Assembly: GCA_036362985.1 (NCBI GenBank) | Contig: JAYGXS010000001.1 | Coordinates: forward strand, 36,006,847-36,070,846 | Direction of reading: 5' to 3' | DNA from: Ligula intestinalis | Lineage: Eukaryota > Platyhelminthes > Cestoda > Diphyllobothriidea > Diphyllobothriidae | Length of the DNA stretch: 64,000 bases | Part shown: one piece after another, positions 47,917-56,355 of the stretch | How the letters are laid out: the number at the start of each line of letters is the position of its first letter | Numbering within the stretch: position 1 is the stretch's first letter | Program-made: the position numbers and the translations under genes | Notes under the pieces: generated by a model | The model's database searches: none | Told to the model about the DNA's origin: nothing | The model's input: only the letters and a program-made list of their open reading frames with translations

Positions 47917-47996
47917 CTCAGACTAAGCAGTACGAGAAATATACGCAACTGATCTTTTTTGGAAAAAGCACACTTTAGAATATCATTTACCACTTC
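47917..47996 (-). CDS. Exon E of the minus-strand gene
   Basis: Acceptor ATGCTTTCTCTCAG and donor CTGAG followed by GTATAA. Only one frame is open: EVVNDILKCAFSKKDQLRIF then LVLLSL plus two bases. An upstream alternative donor (CTC followed by GTACTG) would end it in phase 0 and let it join exon G directly. The 3' edge is therefore open. Confidence 0.5.
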
Positions 47997-48183
47997 CTGA
48001 GAGAAAGCATTAACTCATAAGGAATGCTTTGTTTTCCTTATTTAGAAAACCTGCCGAATGTACTGTAAAAACTTAAAGTACGTACAATCGCACATTTGAA
48101 TTTAAAAATGAAACCATAGTTTTTCTTCTTCTTAAAAAATATAATTGAAAGAAAACATTTTTTCTAAAACAGCATCAACAAAC

Positions 48184-48226
48184 TAACCTTTCATACTTTC
48201 CAGGAAACAAATTCAGACTTTTAAGG
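48184..48226 (-). CDS. Possible exon D of the minus-strand gene
   Basis: Acceptor TTACACTTTTTCAG. One base completes the codon left by exon C, then 14 codons read LKSLNLFP and GKYERL if the GTTTGT donor is used, ending in phase 0 as exon E needs. The stronger-looking donor four bases upstream (GTTAGT) would end in phase 2 and break the frame. Confidence 0.38.
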
Positions 48227-49149
48227 CTGAAAAAGTGTAAATATATAGGATTCAAGCTATTATTTTACTATTGGTGTTTTTTGGAAGGCGCCCAAAAAAA
48301 AGCCCGTTCAAAATCCGGCATCCTCTAATAATTTAAAGCACCTTGAAACTATGTCACATGAAAAAAAATCTTCCGACCCACCTAAATAATCCTTCTTATT
48401 TAAAAACGCCGATCAGAATTTTGGTAACAGTTTATTAAACTCGGTCACCGGATATAGTAATATAAAAGCCCATGGAGCATCGTAAGCAAAACAATAAGGA
48501 ACCTTTACGCTCGAGCGTACATATCGTTACAAAAAGGCTTTGTTTTTTTTGAAGAGTTGCATCAAATACCAGTCAGTTGGCAGTTTTATAATTTAAGAAA
48601 ACGTTTAGTCTTCAGACCATATTTTGAAGAAGATGCAGTTTGCGCATTTGAGGTTCGAGTAAGTGAGCCTTCCAAATTGGTGATGGAAATTCCCAAAGGC
48701 ACATTGATGGGAGGTCCAGATTTCCTAGACCTAGAAAAATGATGTCGCAATAAATTTTTGTGTGTGGAAGAGGTTTGGTTAACAGATGCGCAAAAAATGA
48801 AGGATTACATTTTAAAACTCTGATTTCTTCCTGTCCATTATATCCTCCAATTTTATCAACTCACTGTTATTATTTGGTCTAGCTGCTTTCTGAATGGAAA
48901 GTTGATTTTCTCAGAGCATCAGTTGGAAAAGAAAGATCAAAAATACCCCGAATTTGGTTTGTTAATAAAATGAAAGAACTGCTAGTGATATACCCATAGT
49001 AATTTTTTAAATGTTTAGAATAAGTTATGATCGTCAGAGCAAAAAGAAATCAAGTTAGCTGAATATTTTTAATATGCTCCTATATTATGGAATAAATACT
49101 GAAAATTTAGTCATATGCCGTCGCTTTTTTACCACAGGCTGATGTCGAT
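48227..49149. other. Intron-like; ambiguous open frame at 48557-48742
   Basis: A 61-codon plus frame at 48557-48742 includes PYFEEDAVCAFEVR ending at a GTAAGTGAG donor-like site, with an acceptor-like TTTAGTCTTCAG before it. That could be a 43-bp plus-strand exon of a nested gene. The opposite strand is also open there. I cannot decide between them. Confidence 0.25.
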
Positions 49150-49690
49150 CCTTTACAACGTCAGATGAGCTTCTTTTACCTTCAATGAAGAGTGCTTTAC
49201 AAAAGTCTTCGGAACCTTCATGCGACAGCACCTAGAATCCACTATCCAAGCTTAAAACCCTGGACCACGAAAGACATCAACATCCTGGAAAAGGTACAAT
49301 GGTGCGCAACCAAACTTGTTATGAGGTAGGGCTAGCAGCCTTATGAAACACGGCTGTCGAATCTCAACCTCTTCCCATTGTGCTGCAGGCAGCTTCGGCG
49401 GGACCTGATACTAGCATTCCGCGTATTACGTCTTCAAGTCTGCTGTCTTATATCAGGGGATTTTTTCAAATTAGCAACGACCACGAATCTGAGGGTTCAT
49501 AATCTCAAATTAAAGGTGACAGGGGCCAGACTGGACGCTCGAAAACACTTCTTCTCAAAAAAAGGTGGTTGGAGCGTGGAATGCGCTTCCTCAGGACGTC
49601 GTTATATCGGAATCACTAGTGGGTTTTAAGCGAAATCTGGATCGATATAGCAGTGCACGATGGATCGGAACTGACAACGTACACTAATAA
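49150..49690 (+). pseudogene. CR1-like LINE reverse-transcriptase tail
   Basis: The plus strand encodes, in two frames, the C-terminal part of a CR1/Jockey-type LINE protein: FGTFMRQHLESTIQA, then after a shift PWTTKDINILEKVQWCATKL, YETRLSNLNLFPLCCRQLRR, DLILAFRVL, and ARLDARKHFF. The consensus in this family runs VRPHLEY..QAW, LEKVQRRATK, RL..LNLFPL..RR.RGDLI. Frame changes near 49262 and internal stops show decay. The usual 3' end (NELP, VDTFK) is barely visible to 49690. It sits in an intron, on the strand opposite to the host gene. Confidence 0.75.
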
Positions 49691-50868
49691 TAGTACTACT
49701 ATTAATTTTTCAGTAGTATTATTAATTATATCCATTCACGTCTGTTATTTATAACGCCCTCCTACGCATAGCCTCATGCGAAGGTCTCCACGGTCTACCC
49801 TACTTGGCTATGTGCGTACCATGATTACTCCGTTAGCGATCTTATCAGCTAGACCTCATGGCCTAAACATTCACCCTTGGTTCGACCCAAAGCGGACTGT
49901 CGACGATCTGGACGGATGCCTCTGTTTTTCCAGTTCCGTTGGCGGACTCTGCAATCAGCAAGGACAAATCACAACGCGTCTTCCACACGGTGATGATCCT
50001 GGGAACCTTTGCAATGCCCCCCGTTGGAACCCCTTTTTTTCTCCTAAATCTCACGCATTCCCCCCCCCCCAAAGAGCGACAGTTTTTCTCCTAAGAATTC
50101 CTGAGGAGTTTTTCACTTTCTGCTCCTATTTTCATCCTATGACCCAGAACAACTAGCCTCGCCAACAGTCTGAGAAACAAATTTTCAGCTACCAGTGCAT
50201 ATATACACAAAAAGGGCACTCAAAAGAATTTTTCCTACATATCTCTCAACATACTGACACTGATACTACTCAGATGAAATCAGATACAAGTATTCCGTGA
50301 AATGCCCGATACTTTACTCGAAAAAACAGAGTTTAGGCTTTTAGGTAGGTGAGTGCAATGAATATGCTCTTGCATCTAATTTAAACGACCGAAAGCAGCA
50401 TTACTTAAATAAATCACGAATACGTAAGCATTTTTGAATATTATACTGTCTTCTCTAGAATGTATGTGTCTTATTGGATAATAAAGGTTTGTTAGTATTT
50501 ACCCGCACTTGAGGAAAAAGACTGGTTGCAAGCTGGTCAGATAAATCAATAAATTGTAAACTATTTCAAGCAATTTTGCTTCGAATGCATTTGCAGGAAA
50601 CGTTGAAATTTTTTGTTGTAAATTAGTATTGCTGACGGCAAGTTTTATATTTTGCACCTTTGTCCTCATTGGAGGCGCTAAATGGGTTATTTTTTTAATT
50701 GTCTATAATGCTGCAATGTTTTTGCATGAAAAGATCGGAAGGTGCTAATCAATTGCTGCATGCAAATAGTAAAGACAAAGAAAGGGGCTTTCTTTGTGGA
50801 TATGTATTTTTAACTGACAACAATCCTTATAATCTCTTCAATAATGTTAACAGTCTCTCCTTATAAAA
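49691..50868. other. No gene recognised
   Basis: 49740-50160 is GC-richer with a 126-codon plus frame and a C homopolymer near 50060; no family recognised. The remainder is AT-rich. Confidence 0.35.
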
Positions 50869-51062
50869 AGGATGTGATCACTGGAACAGGATGTTTATTT
50901 TCCTGACGTTTCTCATTTCGTAGGTAATCCTTTCTCATAAGTGATGGTAGGTAAGTAATCGTCCACGCATGACTATGACTATGCTACCATCACTCATTAT
51001 TATAGATCCCCGCCGAAATCCAAAAATTCAGGAAAATAAAACCCTTGTCTCAGTGATTGCAC
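50869..51062. mobile_element. Small terminal-inverted-repeat element
   Basis: The left end reads GATCACTGGAACAGG..TTTATTTTCCTGA. The right end is its reverse complement, TTCAGGAAAATAAA..CTCAGTGATTGCA. The ends lie about 190 bp apart. Next to each end is a fragment of the hammerhead-type arrangement (minus: GAGAAACGTCAGG; plus: CGAAATCC..TTCAGG), more decayed than at 13 or 55 kb. This looks like a pair of PLE terminal-repeat ends without any interior. Confidence 0.55.
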
Positions 51063-51814
51063 CCTCTTCTTCTTAACTGCGAAATGCAACTCGCATATTT
51101 CCTCTATTGGCAGTCTATTCTTTGGTATAAAAATGAAACTGCTTCGAATTATATCCTTATTCAATTCCTTTTGCTATCAACAGTACAATATTACCATGGG
51201 CATTGGCTAGCACCAAAATTCTTCCACGCTAAACCAAAGTTCTAAACTTTTTCAAAGTCACTTCAAATATACTCCTAAAAACTGTCACCTTTTGTTTTCA
51301 AGGTTATAAAACACGGTCTATTAAATATTTCATGTTTATAAACAATTATTATCTTACCCTTTTTAGACCCAAATGTTCTTTATTTATTAAAGTAACCCGG
51401 TAATTTCTTTGGCTTATTGACTACATACGTACGGAAAAACTTGTTGCCGTAAATTATGTTATCGAGTAAATTACTATTTCTCAAGTGGTAGGCAATACCA
51501 CATTGCTTTATAAATTTTCCTATTCATAATCTTCCACTGCCTAACGCAAACAAACAATACAACCATTCAGTGAACATAACATGCGGAAACGTTTATCTTA
51601 GGTCAATCATGCATAAGAATTGCTATATTGAATTCCATATATGGGCTCAAACTTTCGTTCAAAAACTCAATGCGCACTGCACACTCCAGGCTTTTATTAG
51701 AACATATGTGCACACCGATCTTATTCAGGGCACACCTGCCCTGGTATTTAATGCCTTTCAGATGTTATGCGAGGATGTGAGTCACACAACCGTTTGCCAC
51801 ATGACTATGTACAT

Positions 51815-52025
51815 ATTGTTTACTATGTTTCAGTAACATAGTTATTTTAGGCATTCCCGGCAGAAACATTGGGACTTGCATGATACGTATTTCGACCTTA
51901 ATAGGTCTCATCAGATGCAGATACTCAACTCCTGTGTAGCCGCGGGAAATGCGTCCACACCCGAGACTTAAACCCGCGTCACTCTGGTCAGGGGCGAACG
52001 CCCGAACCCCAGAGCTATCGGACGG
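51815..52025 (-). repeat. SINE family B, inverted copy
   Basis: On minus, from about 52022: tRNA-like head with GATAGCTCTGGGGTTCGGG (A-box region) and CGGGTTTAAGTCTC (B box), then a central part, a hammerhead core, GTTTCTGCCGGGAATGCC and a tail with the palindrome ACTATG..CATAGT near 51820-51840. It pairs head to head with the plus copy at 52056. Confidence 0.8.
51877..51919 (-). ncRNA. Hammerhead ribozyme in SINE-B (complete core)
   Basis: Read on minus: TGCAT, core CTGATGA, stem II GACC-TATTAA-GGTC (four perfect pairs with the conserved G-C closing pair), core GAAA, stem III ATA-CG-TAT, cleavage-site C at about 51882, then ATGCA. TGCAT and ATGCA give a five-pair stem I. Every conserved core position of the hammerhead (CUGANGA, GAAA, UH) is present. 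The very short stem III matches the hammerheads known in Schistosoma SM-alpha repeats, which cleave poorly as monomers. Predicted cleavage follows the C before ATGCA. Confidence 0.85.
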
Positions 52026-52055
52026 GATGTTTTGCCGGTTGTTGATCGGGATATA

Positions 52056-52292
52056 GATTAGAACATATATGTACACCGATCATATGCAGAGGACACCTGC
52101 CCTGGTATTCAATGCCTTTCAGCTGTCATGCGAGGATAAGGTTAATGCGTTCGCTCCTGACCAGAGTGAGGCGGGTTCAAATCTCGGGTGTGGCAGCAAT
52201 TTCTGCGGCAACACTGGAGTTGGGTCACTGCATCTGATAAGACCTAATAAGAGCGAAATATGTTTCATGCAAATCCAAATTTTTCTGCCATA
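52056..52292 (+). repeat. SINE family B, direct copy
   Basis: Starts with the 80-bp leader shared with 51697-51777, then GCGTTCGCTCCTGACCAGAG, B box GCGGGTTCAAATCTC, a central region and the hammerhead-derived segment. It aligns with the inverted copy at 51815-52025 from the head to ATTTTTCTGCC. Confidence 0.8.
52229..52271 (+). ncRNA. Decayed hammerhead in SINE-B
   Basis: Stem I (TGCAT/ATGCA) is intact, but the core is CTGATAA, losing the catalytic G of CUGAUGA. Stem II is broken (GACC versus GAGC) and stem III is mispaired. It should be inactive. It shows what the complete copy looks like after drift. Confidence 0.75.
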
Positions 52293-53000
52293 AATGTCCA
52301 GACCATTATTTTTAATCATTTTAAATAAAGATTATGTAAAATGGTTATTACTTTATACAAAAAATCCAGTCTAATGCTCTCTCAGAGAATCAAACAGTAA
52401 GTGTAGAAGCAAATATAAGTGCCCCAGGTTCTTGTTGTAACTGTCACCTATTGATATCATGGTTATAAAACACGGTTTATTTAGTATTTCATGTTTATAA
52501 ACAATTATTGTCTAGCTTTTACCCTTTTTTAGACCCAAATGTTCTTTATTTATTAAAGTAACCTGGTAATTTCTTTGGTTTATTGACTACATACCTACGG
52601 AAAAACTGGTTGCCGTAAATTATGTTATCGTGCAAATTACTATTTCTCAAGTGGTAGGCAATACCACATTGTTTTATAATTTTTCCTATTCATAATCTTC
52701 CACTGCCTAACGCAAACAAACAATACAACCATTCAGTGAACCTGACATGCGGAAAAGTTTATCTTAGGTCAATCATGCATAAGAATTGATATATTGAATT
52801 CCATATATGGGCTCAAACTTTCGTTCGAAAACTCAATGCGCACTGCGCATCCCAGCCGTTTTTTTCTTATCATTTTAAATAAAGATTATATAAAATGGTC
52901 ATTGGTTTATACAAAATAATCCAGTCTTATGATCTCTCAGAGAATTGAACAATAAGTGCAAAAGCAAAGATGCGTGCCCAAGGTTCTTGTTGTGAAGAAA

Positions 53001-54392
53001 AAGGTGAATATGTACAGTATGAAAATTTTGCTAACGGCTTCGAAGGCTGTAGGGATTAATCGAATCATGTGTACAGTTAGTGATATTAATAATGCATCTA
53101 ATTTATGTTATCAAGCTCATTAAATGTCATGAAAAAGCTAAGTTTATCAATGTTAGGTGACTTAGACGCAGCAAATATTATTTATTTGCCTAGCCAATTC
53201 TAGAAAATGTCCTTAATTTGCTCAAAATATGCTTGAAAATATTGTTAATGGTTTCAGAAAAATTTTAGGGTACACTATAGTTGGGCATGGCTCACGTTAA
53301 TGGTCATTTTAGGCTCAGGTGGCCCTTTGCAGTTTGTTTATAAAATGAGTGTTTTAGCACTTGAAAATTAATTTTTGAGCCGGCGCAATCTATATGAAGC
53401 ACAAGCTGACAAACAGTTAAATGTAGAAAATCAGGAATTTTTTCGGTTTACGATGACCACCCTCGAATGGCTAATTTTAACTTTAAATATGTGGAAAAGC
53501 ACTTCCAATGCGTTGGGGGATTTTTATTTGTAGTTTAAAAAATAAACGAGCAAAATGTTACTAGTTTCAAGTATTTGTATAGGTTAAGTGGAGGCCTTTT
53601 CATCGATTATTTCAAGAGCATTCATCCACGATGGAAACATGGCAGTCATTAGCAATAATGGATCACTGTTGATTTCTCAGTGTTAGGAGTTTGTGTCTTT
53701 ATTCGATATATTTGGAGTGAAAGACATTTTTTGCTGAACATTTTGCAATCGTTTTTATCAAATAAAACCTGCATCTATCTCTAGCCACTGTTTTGGGAAC
53801 TCATAGTCATTGAAGTGAGCCATGAATAAAGGTGATCAGCTAGATGTGGTCCCTAAGTTTATTTGTAAATAGGCAAGACAGAAACAAGCTGACTCTTCTG
53901 AACTTTCTGACCCAAATGAATTTCACTCTAAAAAAGCACACCTCAACTGAATTCCTTTGACCATTCAACATCAAAACCATATCTTACCATATGCAATTCG
54001 GTAGAGATGATTCCTTGCATGTCCCAGTTTGGCGTTACCAGCAGCTCCATACGTGTGCATAATTGAGAAAATTATGTAATCTTGAAGATCACTGAAATTT
54101 ATAGTGAATTATGTTTTGTGAATATTAAGGAAAATATAACGACACCTTGTAATAATTTACATTGAAAATGTTTGCTGTCTCCACATCGTTTGCTGTTGCT
54201 TGACGGTGCACTTTAAAACATGACATTTAGCAGTCTAATACCACCGAACTGTTAAAAAAAATTATTAATGGCAAGTTAATTTTTTAAAATAATCCGATAA
54301 AACAATCTTAAGTGCAACTTAACAAATGCAACAAAACTTCCAGGTAAATACTTAAGTAAGCGCTTGCGCAGCGCTAGTACGAAATGATATAC
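53001..54392. other. Intron-like sequence, nothing recognised
   Basis: AT-rich and without exons or named repeats. A faint resemblance exists between 53690-53750 and 60660-60720 (GACATTTTTTGC with flanks). Confidence 0.4.
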
Positions 54393-54514
54393 CTTGTCCG
54401 CACTTGGCGTAATGTTTCTCCGATTAAAACAAATGAGTGAATATTAAGTACGGCAACCGTTCCGTTAGCAGATAAGTTTCGAAGGAGATCCCGCAAATAG
54501 AATGTGAGGTCCAC
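54393..54514 (-). CDS. Exon C of the minus-strand gene
   Basis: Acceptor CATTTGATCGAAACAG and donor ACAAG followed by GTATAT. Forty codons in phase 0: VDLTFYLRDLLRNLSANGTV, AVLNIHSFVLIGETLRQVRT, plus two bases completed by exon D as Ser. The intron to exon B is 82 bp. If that intron were retained the reading would stop at once after GSPSKLIC, supporting removal. Confidence 0.55.
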
Positions 54515-54596
54515 CTGTTTCGATCAAATGACAGACCACAATCAGGCGTAAAGTATATAAAAAATACGCTTCTTCGAATATTTGAAGGAAGTATAC

Positions 54597-54692
54597 CGTA
54601 CGGCCCATAATTTCCATCAAGCGTTCCAGTGATATTTCAGTAAATGAAACTGAATCCAGAAGTGTCCTTTGTAGACGCTCCAGAGCCCGGAC
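54597..54692 (-). CDS. Exon B of the minus-strand gene
   Basis: Acceptor TTTGTGTATTTTTTAG precedes 54692 and donor ACG followed by GTATAC ends it. The 32 codons in phase 0 at both ends read VRALERLQRTLLDSVSFTEI and SLERLMEIMGRT, strongly helical. A second donor (GAAGAAGC followed by GTATTT) would extend it but break phase with exon C. The exon lies only about 12 bp from the edge of the 335-bp satellite. Confidence 0.58.
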
Positions 54693-55292
54693 CTAAAAAA
54701 TACACAAAGAAAACGTGTTTGGGCCTTCTAGTAAGTACCTAGCCTATTTGTATGGTAAGTTACAACGTCAATTTAAACTACTTAAGACTGTCCTGTGGTA
54801 CCAAATGTATATTGCATTGGGGTTGCCAGGTTACAGCACAAATATACACTTTCAGTTTTAGTCTACGCAAATTGACCTTATATATACTGGTAACGATTTT
54901 TTTATCCCCCAAAGAAGAAAAGGACGAAGGTTCAGGAAAATTTACCGAGTTATATTGGGACTGACGTTTTGGACACTCTCTTGTTTACATCGTCAGAGTA
55001 AAGTGGTGCTTATTCCTGCTTGCCGGGGCTGTTTCAGTTCTGCTGCTTGCCTGTTATTAAATCCGTGTTCAGCACACGAACTTTGACCTGCTTGTTCGCT
55101 GCTGACTGCCCGTGAGATTGACCACTGGGGGACTCGTGTGACCTTTGTCCCTTCTGTGGCTGCCATAATTGTTGGCAAGTCAGTGCGCGTACTGGCCTGT
55201 CCCTCGTCGACCGACGGACTTATTAATTGTTGCTGGCCGCATGAGTTCCTGTCAACCTCGTGTGCGCAGTATTAGTGTGGTAGCGTTCCACG

Positions 55293-55838
55293 TTGCTCAC
55301 CCGGTCCCTGGCCGACTCCTCTCCTTTCTTCCTCTGGTCTCGGTTCTACTCCACGCTTGTGTCTTCTTCGCCGTCCTGTTGGCCTTGTTCTAGCTGGAGT
55401 GTTGAGTACCACTGCAACCTACGCGACGCCAACCTCCTCGAAAAGTTTAACAAAATATGCTCACCAAAACAACCCACTTCTGACGCAAACCTGATCCACA
55501 ACTTGTCATCACATCGTCGCACCCAGTCACAGTTATCGGTCCTTTCCTATGGCGCGAAGTTCAGTACAAGAGATGCTCTAACAGATGACTTTATTGCATC
55601 CTTCAAATCAGCACTGCAGAAATGTGGGGCATACGAAAAGAGCAAAAACAGCATGCGGCAACAGGTGTCATCTTTACTCCTCCAGCACAAAAGTCAGATG
55701 ACGATTTCCGAGTCAGCAGCCCGTGAACTTATGAACATAAGGAAAATGAAGGATATCGTCACCCTGCCTGCCGACAAGTGGCGCTCAATTGCCGTCATGG
55801 ATAAGGTCGACTACTGTTCAGACACACTGCAGCGATGA
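55293..55838 (+). pseudogene. PLE N-terminal domain, truncated before RT
   Basis: The 181-codon frame starts inside the left inverted repeat. The PLE-like part reads LIHNLSSHRRTQSQLSVLSY, GAKFSTRDALTDDFIASF, QQVSSLLLQHKSQMTISE, ARELMNIRKMKDIVTLPADK and AVMDKVDYCSDTLQR, then a stop at 55836-55838. In complete relatives this leads into the RT fingers and palm. Here the next sequence is endonuclease-proximal, so the RT core of several hundred codons is deleted and the frame changes at the junction. Confidence 0.8.
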
Positions 55839-56355
55839 CAGTGGAAATAAGGAGGAGGTTAAATACTTGCGTACGCTCTTTATAGCCAATGGTTATTCAA
55901 AGTCCTTCATACGCAAGTGCCTTAAGAAGCCCCACCTCAAGCGGTCGAAAGGAGAAGGCCCGAAGTTTTTGCTCGCTATTTCTTATGTGAAGAACGTATC
56001 CGAAGCGACTGCAAGAATCCTGAAGCCCTTTGGGATCGGTGTGGCTCCTAAGCCGGAATCAACCATCAGACAGCAGATTATGGGGCCAAAAGACCAGCTA
56101 CCGTCGACAGAACAGTCAGGCGTGGTCTACAGCATACTATGTCAAGACTGCGATGCAAGGTATGTCGGTGAAACAGGCAGACGCCTTGGCATCAGGTTGC
56201 ATGAGCATCAACGCGCAAACGACCGCGGGTGTAAACTACCTTCGGTGTATGAACACGTACGGCAAAAGAAGCACACCTTCGCCTTCGACAATGCAAAGGT
56301 AATAGGCAGAGCCAATGAGAAGATGGCTAGACTTCTGCTGGAAAGTTGGTCTTAA
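55839..56355 (+). CDS. PLE GIY-YIG endonuclease domain, open frame
   Basis: In a different frame from the N-terminal part, this reads KEEVKYLRTLFIANGYSKSF, then VKNVSEATARILKPFGIGVA, a linker GPKDQLPSTEQ, and GVVYSILCQDCDARYVGETG followed by RRLGIRLHEHQRA. The VVY/YVG pair, the CxxC insert, the Arg and the His of the GIY-YIG fold are present; the catalytic Glu is in LLLESW near the end. The stop is at 56353-56355. A Met in the overlapping frame lies at 55789. It is the best-preserved endonuclease in the window, without an RT to work with. Whether it is expressed is unknown. Confidence 0.8.

Larger units (their letters stand above)
51291..53000. repeat. Tandem duplication with SINE insertion in one copy
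   Basis: Segment A (51291-51690) is repeated at 52452-52856, and segment B (52317-52445) at 52866-53000, in the order A1-insert-B1-A2-B2. Shared landmarks include GACCCAAATGTTCTTTATTT, CTACATAC, CATTCAGTGAAC and AATAAAGATTAT. Copy 1 is split by about 620 bp (51691-52316) holding two inverted SINE-B copies. The insert itself contains an 80-bp direct repeat (51697-51777 and 52057-52137). The ancestral unit was about 550 bp. Confidence 0.85.
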
